Source: Panorpa germanica (lineage: Eukaryota > Arthropoda > Insecta > Mecoptera > Panorpidae). From it: a stretch of 64,000 nt of DNA. The position numbers and the translations under genes were made by a program. Under the pieces are notes generated by a model, which was not told the DNA's origin, made no database searches, and saw only the letters and a program-made list of their open reading frames with translations. Where the stretch lies: assembly GCA_963678705.1 (NCBI GenBank), contig CAVMBN010000187.1:1-64000 (forward strand), written 5' to 3'. This document shows positions 1-13,651 of this stretch, piece by piece (position 1 is the stretch's first letter; every line of letters begins with the position of its first letter).

Positions 1-748
1 CTCCAGACTTTTATCCTACAGCCGCATTAACTTTAAATCCTCGAAATTTGTCGCATTAATTTCAAATCATCAAAATTTGATTTTTTCAGTTCTAGCGTAA
101 TTTGTACTTGAGTAAGTGCATGAGTGATTTTTAAATCTAAAAGAATTGTCCCCTAATATCACTTGCACCACTTCTGTAGATACAGTTCTGCAACAACGCG
201 TCATCGTCAATAACATAGTTCTTTGCATGGAAGATCTGGAAGATTGATCCTGTAATACCATGCCGAAGCACAATACACAACTATTAGCATAAATGCCCCC
301 TTGTATTGTGTCGGCATAGTTGCCGAGTTTGAGCTTCATTGCGTCCTTGTGACACGCGCAAGGTGTGTTACAGTTTATCATTTGGCAATATATTTGGTAT
401 CGTCTCCAGACTTTTATCCTACAGCCGCATTAACTTTAAATCCTCGAAATTTGTCGCATTAATTTTAAATCATAAAAAATTTGATTTTTTTAGTTCTAGC
501 GTAATTTGTACTTGAGTAAGTGCATGAGTGATTTTTAAATCTAAAGGAATTGTCCCCAATATCACTTGCACCACTTCTGTAGATACAGTTCTGCAACAAC
601 GCGTCATCGTCAATAACATAGTTCTTTGCATGGAAGATCTAGAAGATTGATCCTGTTTTACCATGCCAAAGCACAATACACAACTATTAGCATAAATGCC
701 CCCTTGTATAGTGTCGGCATAGTTGCCGAGTTTAAGCTTCATTTTGTC
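1..748. repeat. 402-bp internal tandem duplication in long unit (window-edge copy)
   Basis: The right part of the first copy lies at 1-381. The second lies at 382-748 and is shortened by 35 bp. The junction reads ACAGTTTATCATTTGGC, joining the end of one segment to the TTTGGCAATATATTTGG start of the next. Confidence 0.88.
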
Positions 749-1152
749 ATTCGTTGTTACAGTATTTGTTTCGTAGCTTTGTAGCTTCAAGAAACTACAG
801 ATTTTAAATATAGCAGGTCGAGAACGGCTTTTTAGGGTTTCTGTACTATTTGCACCGATAAGGATCACATTATCGTTGGCAAAACATATGTCTACACAAC
901 CTTTCGAGTGAGAAACACAGTTCTCGTCGAATACCATGTTCCAGAGCTCAGGCCCCATTACAGATCGCTGAGGACAACCTTTAGATAGTTGCCTTTTCAT
1001 GGAACGGTAATCGGTTTGTAAAATAATGTTCGACAATGAAAATAGTTCTCCATAGCGCAGTAGACGTACCTATAGGTTTTTGCCGGTCTAATTCTTTAAA
1101 GGTCACTTGGCCACCGGACATCAACAAAGGCACACTGAATTTCTATAAATAT
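1..1152 (-). pseudogene. R1-clade reverse transcriptase remnant, long form with duplication, cut by window start
   Basis: The 3' end lies outside the window. The C-terminal RT segment is present twice (1-381 and 382-748) because of the 402-bp duplication. The second copy lacks 35 bp at 748/749, which joins two otherwise separate frames into one 188-codon reading frame (470-1036). The first copy has an extra T near 155 that breaks its frame. Confidence 0.75.
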
Positions 1153-1825
1153 CTCATATACATACTTGTACTTATGCCTACTTACTTACCATTTGTTTGT
1201 TACCATTGATTGTTCATGAACGATCAAATACTATTTACAAGAAAACCGCATATATTGTTCACTTAATGACTTATAACAATTAATACACTCTCATTATTAT
1301 TTAAAACACGCATTTATATAAACTAATTCTTGTGTTTTAATATTATTTATAGTTAATGTTATTCGACTTACTTGATAGTGGGCGGCAACCTTTTGTCTTC
1401 CGTATATTTGTAGTGTTTATATGAGGTCTTCCTTATATATCTCTATAGATTTCTTGAATTTTAAACCACTTGATGTTTTAGCACTAACACTAACCTAATT
1501 ATTATCACTTTTTTTGTCTATCGCACTTATTAATGTCTTATATCAAACATCAAAGTTACAAATTTGAGGTTATGTTTATAAGACCGCGTGTTCGCGTAAT
1601 GAAAAATTCGTTTTTAACACTGGTTTCCAACTGTCAAACTTTTGTAAAAACACTTTGTTTAGGGTAAATTAACACAAATTTAAAACAAACTTAAATACTT
1701 TTCGTTTGAAAAAGTATTCATATAATTTATTTAATTTTTTTCCATAATTAATTTCTCACTTTTAATCACTTTTTTCACCTAAAGTAGCAAGAGCCGATTA
1801 CACACATAGTAGATAGGAACCATTT

Positions 1826-2739
1826 GTGTTGCAAAGCAATATTAACGTCCTTGTAAACCAATACGTAGGTCTTCTTTTTTGTATTAAGTCCCATCTGTCT
1901 TGCCAGAGCTTATGCATATATGCATTTATCTCTTTGGCAATATATTTAGTATCGTCTCCAGACTTTTATCCTACAGCTGCATTAACTTTAAATCCTCGAA
2001 ATTTGTCGCAATAATTTTAAATCATAAAAAATTTAATTTTTTCAGTTCTAGCGTAATTTGTACTTGAGTAAGTGCATGAGTGATTATTAAATCTAAAGGA
2101 ATTGTCCCCAATATCACTTGCACCACTTCTGTAGATACAGTTCTGCAACAACGCTTTATCGTCAATAACATAGTTCTTTGCATGGAAGATCTGGAAGATT
2201 GATCCTGTAATACCATGCCGAAGCACAATACACAACTATTAGCATAAATGCCCTCTTGTATAGTGTCGGCATAGTTGCCGAGTTTAAGCTTCATTCCGTC
2301 CTTGTGACACGCGCAAGGTGTGTTACAAGTTTATCATTCGTTGTTACTGTATTTGTTTCGTAGCTTTGTAGCTTCAAAAAACTACAGATTTTATATATAG
2401 CAGGTCGAGAACGGCTTTCTAGGGTTTCTGTACTATTTGCACCGATAAGGATCACAATATCGTTGACAAAACATATGTCTACACAACCTTTTGAGTGAGA
2501 AACACAGTTCTCGTCGAATACCATGTTCCAGAGTTTAGGCTTCATTACAGATCGCTGAGGACAACCTTTAGATAGTTGCCTTTTCATGGAACGGTAATCG
2601 GTTTGTAAAATAATGTTTGACAATGAAAATAGTTCTCCATAGCGCAGTAGACGGACCTATAGGTTTCTGCCGGTCTAATTCTTTGAAGGTCACTTGGCCA
2701 CCGGACATCAACAAAGGCACACTGAATTTCTATAAATAT
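1826..2739 (-). pseudogene. R1-clade reverse transcriptase remnant, KPKLW variant
   Basis: The 110-codon frame (2291-2623) reads PQRSVMKPKLW at motif B, where most units have MGPELW, and CFVNDI at motif C. The following 90-codon frame (2022-2294) overlaps it by ATGA. The same variant returns in the units at 6947 and 12068, which are its higher-order partners. Confidence 0.75.
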
Positions 2740-3409
2740 CTCATATTTTACTTGTACTTATGCCTACTTACTTACCATTTGTTTGTTACCATTGAATGTT
2801 CATGGACGATCAATCACTATTTTCAAGAAAACCGCATTTATTGTTCACTTAATCACTTATAACAATTATTACACTCTCATTATTATTTAATACACGCATT
2901 TATAAAACTAACTCTTGTGTTTTAATATTATTTATAGTAAATGTTATTCGACTTACTTGATAGTGGGCGGCAACCTTTTGTCTTCCGTATATTTGTAGTG
3001 TTTATATGAGGTCTTCCTTATATATCTCTACAGATTTCTTGAATTTTAAACCACTTGATGTTTTAGCACTAACACTAACCTAATTGTTATCACTTTTTTG
3101 TCTATCGCACTTATTAATGTCTTATATCAAACATCAAAGTTACAAATTTAAGGTTATGTTTATAAGACCGCGTGTACGCGTAATGAAAAATTCGTTTTTA
3201 ACACTGGTTTCCAACTGTCAAACTTTTGTAAAAACACTTTGTTTAGGGTAAATTAACACAAATTTAAAACAAACTTAAATACTTTTCGTTTGAAAAAGTA
3301 TTCATATAATTTATTTAATTTTTTTCCATAATTAATTTCTCACTTTTAATCACTTTTTTCACCTAAAGTAGCAGGAGCCGATCACACACATAGTAGATAG
3401 GAACCACTT

Positions 3410-4322
3410 GTGTTGCAAAGCAATATTAACGTCCTTGTAAACCAATACGTAGGTCTTCCTTTTTGTATAAAGTCCTATCTGTCTTGCCAGAGCTTATGCA
3501 TATATGCATTCATCTCTTTGGCAATATATTTGGTATCGTCTCCAGACTTTTATCCTACAGCCGCATTAACTTTAAATCCTCGAAATTTGTCGCATTAATT
3601 TTAAATCATCAAAATTTAATTTTTTCAGTTCTAGCGTAATTTGTACTTGAGTAAGTGCATGAGTGATTTTTAAATCTAAAGGAATTGTCCCCAATATCAC
3701 TTGCACCACTTCTGTAGATACAGTTCTGCAACAACGCGTCATCGTCAGTAACATAGTTCTTTGCATGGAAGATCTGGTAGATTGATCCTGTAATACCATG
3801 CCGAAGCACAATACACAACTATTAGCATAAATGCCCCCTTGTATAGTGTCGGCATAGTTGCCCAATTTAAGCTTCATTCCGTCCTTGTGACACGCGCAAG
3901 GTGTGTTACAAGTTTATCATTCGTTGTTATTGTATTTGTTTCGTAGCTTTGTAGCTTCAAGAAACTACAGATTTTATATATAGCAGGTCGAGAACGGCTT
4001 TCTAGGGTTTCTGTACTATTTGCACCGATAAGGATCACATTATCGTTGGCAAAACATATGTCTACACAACCTTTCGAGTGAGAAACACAGTTCTCGTCGA
4101 ATACCATGTTCCAGAGCTCAGGCCCCATTACAGATCGCTGAGGACAACCTTTAGATAGTTGCCTTTTCATGGAACGGTAATCGGTTTGTAAAATAATGTT
4201 CGACAATGAAAATAGTTCTCCATAGCGCAGTAGACGTACCTATAGGTTTCTGCCGGTCTAATTCTTTGAAGGTCACTTAGCCACTGGACATCAACAAAGG
4301 CACACTGAATTTCTATAAATAT
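3410..4322 (-). pseudogene. R1-clade reverse transcriptase remnant
   Basis: Two open stretches remain: 3874-4206 (motif B to the post-motif-C helix) and 3572-3877 (C-terminal QRTMLL...RTVSTE region). The stop of the first overlaps the ATG of the second. Both ends continue in other frames, into motif A on the right and the WQDRWD tail on the left. Confidence 0.76.
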
Positions 4323-4992
4323 CTCATATTTTACTTGTACTTATGCCTACTTACTTACCATTTGTTTGTTACCATTGAATGTTCATGGACGATCATTCAC
4401 TATTTCCAAGAAAACCGCATATATTGTTCACTTAATCACTTATAACATTTATTACACTCTCATTATTATTTAATACACGCATTTATAAAACTAATTCTTG
4501 TGTTTTAATATTATTTATAGTTAATGTTATTCGACTTACTTGATAGTGGGCGGCAACCTTTTGTCTTCCGTATATTTGTAGTGTTTATATGAGGTCTTCC
4601 TTATATATCTCTACAGATTTCTTGAATTTTAAACCACTTGATGTTTTAGCACTAACACTAACCTAATTATTATCACTTTTTTGTCTATCGCACTTATTAA
4701 TGTCTTATATCAAACATCAAAGTTACAAATTTAAGGTTATGTTTATAAGACCGCGTGTACGCGTAATGAAAAATTCGTTTTTAACACTGGTTTCCAACTG
4801 TCAAACTTTTGTAAAAACACTTTGTTTAGGGTAAATTAACACAAATTTAAAACAAACTTAAATACTTTTCGTTTGAAAAAGTATTCATATAATTTATTTA
4901 ATTTTTTTCCATAATTAATTTCTCACTTTTAATCACTTTTTTCACCTAAAGTAGCAGGAGCCGATCACACACATAGTAGATAGGAACCACTT

Positions 4993-6273
4993 GTGTTGCA
5001 AAGCAATATTAACGTCCTTGTAAACCAATACGTAGGTCTTCCTTTTTGTATTAAGTCCCATCTGTCTTGCCAGAGCTTATGCATATATGCATTCATCTCT
5101 TTGGCAATATATTTGGTATCGTCTCCAGACTTTTATCCTACAGCCGCATTAACTTTAAATCCTCGAAATTTGTCGCATTAATTTCAAATCATCAAAATTT
5201 GATTTTTTCAGTTCTAGCGTAATTTGTACTTGAGTAAGTGCATGAGTGATTTTTAAATCTAAAGGAATTGTCCCCAATATCACTTGCACCACTTCTGTAG
5301 ATACAGTTCTGCAACAACGCGTCATCGTCAATAACATAGTTCTTTGCATGGAAGATCTGAAAGATTGATCCTGTAATACCATGCCGAAGCACAATACACA
5401 ACTATTAGCATAAATGCCCCCTTGTATTGTGTCGGCATAGTTGCCGAGTTTAAGCTTCATTCCGTCCTTGTGACACGCGCAAGGTGTGTTACAGTTTATC
5501 ATTTGGCAATATATTTGGTATCGTCTCCAGACTTTTATCCTACAGCCGCATTAACTTTAAATCCTCGAAATTTGTCGCATTAATTTTTAATCATAAAAAA
5601 TTTGATTTTTTTAGTTCTAGCGTAATTTGTACTTGAGTAAGTGCATGAGTGATTTTTAAATCTAAAGGAATTGTCCCCAATATCACTTGCACCACTTCTG
5701 TAGATACAGTTCTGCAACAACGCGTCATCGTCAATAACATAGTTCTTTGCATGGAAGATCTAGAAGATTGATCCTGTTTTACCATGCCGAAGCACAATAC
5801 ACAACTATTAGCATAAATGCCCTTTTGTATAGTGTCGGCATAGTTGCCGAGTTTAAGCTTCATTTTGTCATTCGTTGTTACAGTATTTGTTTCGTAGCTT
5901 TGTAGCTTCAAGAAACTACAGATTTTAAATATAGCAGGTCGAGAACGGCTTTTTAGGGTTTCTGTACTATTTGCACCGATAAGGATCACATTATCGTTGG
6001 CAAAACATATGTCTACACAACCTTTCGAGTGAGAAACACAGTTCTCGTCGAATACCATGTTCCAGAGCTCAGGCCCCATTACAGATCGCTGAGGACAACC
6101 TTTAGATAGTTGCCTTTTCATGGAACGGTAATCGGTTTGTAAAATAATGTTCGACAATGAAAATAGTTCTCCATAGCGCAGTAGACGTACCTATAGGTTT
6201 TTGCCGGTCTAATTCTTTAAAGGTCACTTGGCCACCGGACATCAACAAAGGCACACTGAATTTCTATAAATAT
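4993..6273 (-). pseudogene. R1-clade reverse transcriptase remnant, long form, 188-codon fused frame
   Basis: The unit carries the 402-bp duplication, so the C-terminal RT segment is present at 5155-5502 (115 codons) and again inside a 188-codon frame at 5591-6157. The latter exists because a 35-bp deletion at 5869/5870 puts the motif B/C part in frame with the C-terminal part. Confidence 0.75.
5101..5869. repeat. 402-bp internal tandem duplication in long unit
   Basis: First copy 5101-5502, second 5503-5869 (35 bp missing at its right end). Both begin TTGGCAATATATTTGG. The junction shows about 2 nt of shared sequence (TT), consistent with illegitimate recombination. Confidence 0.9.
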
Positions 6274-6946
6274 CTCATATACATACTTGTACTTATGCCT
6301 ACTTACTTACCATTTGTTTGTTACCATTGATTGTTCATGAACGATCAAATACTATTTACAAGAAAACCGCATATATTGTTCACTTAATGACTTATAACAA
6401 TTAATACACTCTCATTATTATTTAAAACACGCATTTATATAAACTAATTCTTGTGTTTTAATATTATTTATAGTTAATGTTATTCGACTTACTTGATAGT
6501 GGGCGGCAACCTTTTGTCTTCCGTATATTTGTAGTGTTTATATGAGGTCTTCCTTATATATCTCTATAGATTTCTTGAATTTTAAACCACTTGATGTTTT
6601 AGCACTAACACTAACCTAATTATTATCACTTTTTTTGTCTATCGCACTTATTAATGTCTTATATCAAACATCAAAGTTACAAATTTGAGGTTATGTTTAT
6701 AAGACCGCGTGTTCGCGTAATAAAAAATTCGTTTTTAACACTGGTTTCCAACTGTCAAACTTTTGTAAAAACACTTTGTTTAGGGTAAATTAACACAAAT
6801 TTAAAACAAACTTAAATACTTTTCGTTTGAAAAAGTATTCATATAATTTATTTAATTTTTTTCCATAATTAATTTCTCACTTTTAATCACTTTTTTCACC
6901 TAAAGTAGCAAGAGCCAATTACACACATAGTAGATAGGAACCATTT

Positions 6947-7860
6947 GTGTTGCAAAGCAATATTAACGTCCTTGTAAACCAATACGTAGGTCTTCTTTTT
7001 TGTATTAAGTCCCATCTGTCTTGCCAGAGCTTATGCATATATGCATTTATCTCTTTGGCAATATATTTAGTATCGTCTCCAGACTTTTATCCTACAGCTG
7101 CATTAACTTTAAATCCTCGAAATTTGTCGCAATAATTTTAAATCATAAAAAATTTGATTTTTTCAGTTCTAGCGTAATTTGTACTTGAGTAAGTGCATGA
7201 GTGATTATTAAATCTAAAGGAATTGTCCCCAATATCACTTGCACCACTTCTGTAGATACAGTTCTGCAACAACGCTTTATCGTCAATAACATAGTTCTTT
7301 GCATGGAAGATCTGGAAGATTGATCCTGTAATACCATGCCGAAGCACAATACACAACTATTAGCATAAATGCCCCCTTGTATAGTGTCGGCATAGTTGCC
7401 GAGTTTAAGCTTCATTCCGTCCTTGTGACACGCGCAAGGTGTGTTACAAGTTTATCATTCGTTGTTACTGTATTTGTTTCGTAGCTTTGTAGCTTCAAAA
7501 AACTACAGATTTTATATATAGCAGGTCGAGAACGGCTTTCTAGGGTTTCTGTACTATTTGCACCGATAAGGATCACAATATCGTTGACAAAACATATGTC
7601 TACACAACCTTTTGAGTGAGAAACACAGTTCTCGTCGAATACCATGTTCCAGAGTTTAGGCTTCATTACAGATCGCTGAGGACAACCTTTAGATAGTTGC
7701 CTTTTCATGGAACGGTAATCGGTTTGTAAAATAATGTTTGACAATGAAAATAGTTCTCCATAGCGCAGTAGACGGACCTATAGGTTTCTGCCGGTCTAAT
7801 TCTTTGAAGGTCACTTGGCCACCGGACATCAACAAAGGCACACTGAATTTCTATAAATAT
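6947..7860 (-). pseudogene. R1-clade reverse transcriptase remnant, KPKLW variant
   Basis: This is the higher-order partner of the 1826 unit. Open stretches are 7412-7744 and 7143-7415. The latter has QGGIYAN where the 1826 unit has QEGIYAN. Confidence 0.75.
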
Positions 7861-8530
7861 CTCATATTTTACTTGTACTTATGCCTACTTACTTACCATT
7901 TGTTTGTTACCATTGAATGTTCATGGACGATCAATCACTATTTTCAAGAAAACCGCATTTATTGTTCACTTAATCACTTATAACAATTATTACACTCTCA
8001 TTATTATTTAATACACGCATTTATAAAACTAACTCTTGTGTTTTAATATTATTTATAGTAAATGTTATTCGACTTACTTGATAGTGGGCGGCAACCTTTT
8101 GTCTTCCGTATATTTGTAGTGTTTATATGAGGTCTTCCTTATATATCTCTACAGATTTCTTGAATTTTAAACCACTTGATGTTTTAGCACTAACACTAAC
8201 CTAATTGTTATCACTTTTTTGTCTATCGCACTTATTAATGTCTTATATCAAACATCAAAGTTACAAATTTAAGGTTATGTTTATAAGACCGCGTGTACGC
8301 GTAATGAAAAATTCGTTTTTAACACTGGTTTCCAACTGTCAAACTTTTGTAAAAACACTTTGTTTAGGGTAAATTAACACAAATTTAAAACAAACTTAAA
8401 TACTTTTCGTTTGAAAAAGTATTCATATAATTTATTTAATTTTTTTCCATAATTAATTTCTCACTTTTAATCACTTTTTTCACCTAAAGTAGCAGGAGCC
8501 GATCACACACATAGTAGATAGGAACCACTT

Positions 8531-9443
8531 GTGTTGCAAAGCAATATTAACGTCCTTGTAAACCAATACGTAGGTCTTCCTTTTTGTATAAAGTCCTATC
8601 TGTCTTGCCAGAGCTTATGCATATATGCATTCATCTCTTTGGCAATATATTTGGTATCGTCTCCAGACTTTTATCCTACAGCCGCATTAACTTTAAATCC
8701 TCGAAATTTGTCGCATTAATTTTAAATCATCAAAATTTAATTTTTTCAGTTCTAGCGTAATTTGTACTTGAGTAAGTGCATGAGTGATTTTTAAATCTAA
8801 AGGAATTGTCCCCAATATCACTTGCACCACTTCTGTAGATACAGTTCTGCAACAACGCGTCATCGTCAGTAACATAGTTCTTTGCATGGAAGATCTGGTA
8901 GATTGATCCTGTAATACCATGCCGAAGCACAATACACAACTATTAGCATAAATGCCCCCTTGTATAGTGTCGGCATAGTTGCCCAATTTAAGCTTCATTC
9001 CGTCCTTGTGACACGCGCAAGGTGTGTTACAAGTTTATCATTCGTTGTTATTGTATTTGTTTCGTAGCTTTGTAGCTTCAAGAAACTACAGATTTTATAT
9101 ATAGCAGGTCGAGAACGGCTTTCTAGGGTTTCTGTACTATTTGCACCGATAAGGATCACATTATCGTTTGCAAAACATATGTCTACACAACCTTTCGAGT
9201 GAGAAACACAGTTCTCGTCGAATACCATGTTCCAGAGCTCAGGCCCCATTACAGATCGCTAAGGACAACCTTTAGATAGTTGCCTTTTCATGGAACGGTA
9301 ATCGGTTTGTAAAATAATGTTCGACAATGAAAATAGTTCTCCATAGCGCAGTAGACGTACCTATAGGTTTCTGCCGGTCTAATTCTTTGAAGGTCACTTG
9401 GCCACTGGACATCAACAAAGGCACACTGAATTTCTATAAATAT
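8531..9443 (-). pseudogene. R1-clade reverse transcriptase remnant with stop in motif B
   Basis: A TAG at 9259-9261 replaces the Gln codon of the PQ pair in motif B, shortening that frame to 84 codons (8995-9249). The C-terminal frame 8693-8998 is intact. The same stop occurs in the units at 13652 and 18811. Confidence 0.75.
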
Positions 9444-10113
9444 CTCATATTTTACTTGTACTTATGCCTACTTACTTACCATTTGTTTGTTACCATTGAA
9501 TGTTCATGGACGATCAATCACTATTTCCAAGAAAACCGCATATATTGTTCACTTAATCACTTATAACATTTATTACACTCTCATTATTATTTAATACACG
9601 CATTTATAAAACTAATTCTTGTGTTTTAATATTATTTATAGTTAATGTTATTCGACTTACTTGATAGTGGGCGGCAACCTTTTGTCTTCCGTATATTTGT
9701 AGTGTTTATATGAGGTCTTCCTTATATATCTCTACAGATTTCTTGAATTTTAAACCACTTGATGTTTTAGCACTAACACTAACCTGATTATTATCACTTT
9801 TTTGTCTATCGCACTTATTAATGTCTTATATCAAACATCAAAGTTACAAATTTAAGGTTATGTTTATAAGACCGCGTGTACGCGTAATGAAAAATTCGTT
9901 TTTAACACTGGTTTCCAACTGTCAAACTTTTGTAAAAACACTTTGTTTAGGGTAAATTAACACAAATTTAAAACAAACTTAAATACTTTTCGTTTGAAAA
10001 AGTATTCATATAATTTATTTAATTTTTTTCCATAATTAATTTCTCACTATTAATCACTTTTTTCACCTAAAGTAGCAGGAGCCGATCACACACATAGTAG
10101 ATAAGAACCACTT

Positions 10114-11394
10114 GTGTTGCAAAGCAATATTAACGTCCTTGTAAACCAATACGTAGGTCTTCCTTTTTGTATTAAGTCCCATCTGTCTTGCTAGAGCTTA
10201 TGCATATATGCATTCATCTCTTTGGCAATATATTTGGTATCGTCTCCAGACTTTTATCCTACAGCCGCATTAACTTTAAATCCTCGAAATTTGTCGCATT
10301 AATTTCAAATCATCAAAATTTGATTTTTTCAGTTCTAGCGTAATTTGTACTTGAGTAAGTGCATGAGTGATTTTTAAATCTAAAGGAATTGTCCCTAATA
10401 TCACTTGCACCACTTCTGTAGATACAGTTCTGCAACAACGCGTCATCGTCAATAACATAGTTCTTTGCATGGAAGATCTGGAAGATTGATCCTGTAATAC
10501 CATGCCGAAGCACAATACACAACTATTAGCATAAATGCCCCCTTGTATTGTGTCGGCATAGTTGCCGAGTTTGAGCTTCATTGCGTCCTTGTGACACGCG
10601 CAAGGTGTGTTACAGTTTATCATTTGGCAATATATTTGGTATTGTCTCCAGACTTTTATCCTACAGCCGCATTAACTTTAAATCCTCGAAATTTGTCGCA
10701 TTAATTTTAAATCATAAAAAATTTGATTTTTTTAGTTCTAGCGTAATTTGTACTTGAGTAAGTGCATGAGTGATTTTTAAATCTAAAGGAATTGTCCCCA
10801 ATATCACTTGCACCACTTCTGTAGATACAGTTCTGCAACAACGCGTCATCGTCAATAACATAGTTCTTTGCATGGAAGATCTAGAAGATTGATCCTGTTT
10901 TACCATGCCGAAGCACAATACACAACTATTAGCATAAATGCCCCCTTGTATAGTGTCGGCATAGTTGCCGAGTTTAAGCTTCATTTTGTCATTCGTTGTT
11001 ACAGTATTTGTTTCGTAGCTTTGTAGCTTCAAGAAACTACAGATTTTAAATATAGCAGGTCGAGAACGGCTTTTTAGGGTTTCTGTACTATTTGCACCGA
11101 TAAGGATCACATTATCGTTGGCAAAACATATGTCTACACAACCTTTCGAGTGAGAAACACAGTTCTCGTCGAATACCATGTTCCAGAGCTCAGGCCCTAT
11201 TACAGATCGCTGAGGACAACCTTTAGATAGTTGCCTTTTCATGGAACGGTAATCGGTTTGTAAAATAATGTTCGACAATGAAAATAGTTCTCCATAGCGC
11301 AGTAGACGTACCTATAGGTTTTTGCCGGTCTAATTCTTTAAAGGTCACTTGGCCACCGGACATCAACAAAGGCACACTGAATTTCTATAAATAT
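10114..11394 (-). pseudogene. R1-clade reverse transcriptase remnant, long form, 188-codon fused frame
   Basis: This is the higher-order partner of the 4993 unit. Open frames are 10276-10623 (115 codons) and 10712-11278 (188 codons, across the 35-bp deletion at 10990/10991). It reads QRSVIGPELW at motif B. Confidence 0.75.
10222..10990. repeat. 402-bp internal tandem duplication in long unit
   Basis: Same structure as 5101-5869, with copies 10222-10623 and 10624-10990. It differs at a few bases, for example GTATTGTCTCC near 10640. Confidence 0.9.
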
Positions 11395-12067
11395 CTCATA
11401 TACATACTTGTACTTATGCCTACTTACTTACCATTTGTTTGTTACCATTGATTGTTCATGAACGATCAAATACTATTTACAAGAAAACCGCATATATTGT
11501 TCACTTAATGACTTATAACAATTAATACACTCTCATTATTATTTAAAACACGCATTTATATAAACTAATTCTTGTGTTTTAATATTATTTATAGTTAATG
11601 TTATTCGACTTACTTGATAGTGGGCGGCAACCTTTTGTCTTCCGTATATTTGTAGTGTTTATATGAGGTCTTCCTTATATATCTCTATAGATTTCTTGAA
11701 TTTTAAACCACTTGATGTTTTAGCACTAACACTAACCTAATTATTATCACTTTTTTTGTCTATCGCACTTATTAATGTCTTATATCAAACATCAAAGTTA
11801 CAAATTTGAGGTTATGTTTATAAGACCGCGTGTTCGCGTAATGAAAAATTCGTTTTTAACACTGGTTTCCAACTGTCAAACTTTTGTAAAAACACTTTGT
11901 TTAGGGTAAATTAACACAAATTTAAAACAAACTTAAATACTTTTCGTTTGAAAAAGTATTCATATAATTTATTTAATTTTTTTCCATAATTAATTTCTCA
12001 CTTTTAATCACTTTTTTCACCTAAAGTAGCAAGAGCCGATTACACACATAGTAGATAGGAACCATTT

Positions 12068-12981
12068 GTGTTGCAAAGCAATATTAACGTCCTTGTAAAC
12101 CAATACGTAGGTCTTCTTTTTTGTATTAAGTCCCATCTGTCTTGCCAGAGCTTATGCATATATGCATTTATCTCTTTGGCAATATATTTAGTATCGTCTC
12201 CAGACTTTTATCCTACAGCTGCATTAACTTTAAATCCTCGAAATTTGTCGCAATAATTTTAAATCATAAAAAATTTAATTTTTTCAGTTCTAGCGTAATT
12301 TGTACTTGAGTAAGTGCATGAGTGATTATTAAATCTAAAGGAATTGTCCCCAATATCACTTGCACCACTTCTGTAGATACAGTTCTGCAACAACGCTTTA
12401 TCGTCAATAACATAGTTCTTTGCATGGAAGATCTGGAAGATTGATCCTGTAATACCATGCCGAAGCACAATACACAACTATTAGCATAAATGCCCCCTTG
12501 TATAGTGTCGGCATAGTTGCCGAGTTTAAGCTTCATTCCGTCCTTGTGACACGCGCAAGGTGTGTTACAAGTTTATCATTCGTTGTTACTGTATTTGTTT
12601 CGTAGCTTTGTAGCTTCAAAAAACTACAGATTTTATATATAGCAGGTCGAGAACGGCTTTCTAGGGTTTCTGTACTATTTGCACCGATAAGGATCACAAT
12701 ATCGTTGACAAAACATATGTCTACACAACCTTTTGAGTGAGAAACACAGTTCTCGTCGAATACCATGTTCCAGAGTTTAGGCTTCATTACAGATCGCTGA
12801 GGACAACCTTTAGATAGTTGCCTTTTCATGGAACGGTAATCGGTTTGTAAAATAATGTTTGACAATGAAAATAGTTCTCCATAGCGCAGTAGACGGACCT
12901 ATAAATTTCTGCCGGTCTAATTCTTTGAAGGTCACTTGGCCACCGGACATCAACAAAGGCACACTGAATTTCTATAAATAT
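12068..12981 (-). pseudogene. R1-clade reverse transcriptase remnant, KPKLW variant
   Basis: This is the third partner of the 1826 type. Frames are 12533-12865 and 12264-12536. A private change near 12901 (CCTATAAATTTC for CCTATAGGTTTC) lies in the motif A to B linker. Confidence 0.75.
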
Positions 12982-13651
12982 CTCATATTTTACTTGTACT
13001 TATGCCTACTTACTTACCATTTGTTTGTTACCATTGAATGTTCATGGACGATCAATTACTATTTTCAAGAAAACCGCATTTATTGTTCACTTAATCACTT
13101 ATAACAATTATTACACTCTCATTATTATTAAATACACGCATTTATAAAACTAACTCTTGTGTTTTAATATTATTTATAGTAAATGTTATTCGACTTACTT
13201 GATAGTGGGCGGCAACCTTTTGTCTTCCGTATATTTGTAGTGTTTATATGAGGTCTTCCTTATATATCTCTACAGATTTCTTGAATTTTAAACCACTTGA
13301 TGTTTTAGCACTAACACTAACCTAATTGTTATCACTTTTTTGTCTATCGCACTTATTAATGTCTTATATCAAACATCAAAGTTACAAATTTAAGGTTATG
13401 TTTATAAGACCGCGTGTACGCGTAATGAAAAATTCGTTTTTAACACTGGTTTCCAACTGTCAAACTTTTGTAAAAACACTTTGTTTAGGGTAAATTAACA
13501 CAAATTTAAAACAAACTTAAATACTTTTCGTTTGAAAAAGTATTCATATAATTTATTTAATTTTTTTCCATAATTAATTTCTCACTTTTAATCACTTTTT
13601 TCACCTAAAGTAGCAGGAGCCGATCACACACATAGTAGATAGGAACCACTT

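Noticed and set aside
2617-2862. 79-81-codon plus-strand ORFs in some units
   Set aside because: Antisense to the motif A-B part of the RT remnant and present only where chance substitutions remove stops.
3410-3598. Recurrent 62-codon plus-strand ORF in most units
   Set aside because: It starts at GTG, not ATG, in a eukaryotic sequence and is antisense to the conserved RT tail (KLWQDRWD, KGRPTYW), so it is a shadow.
5192-5401. Recurrent 69-72-codon minus-strand ORF
   Set aside because: Overlaps the RT C-terminal frame in another phase and has no recognisable motif.
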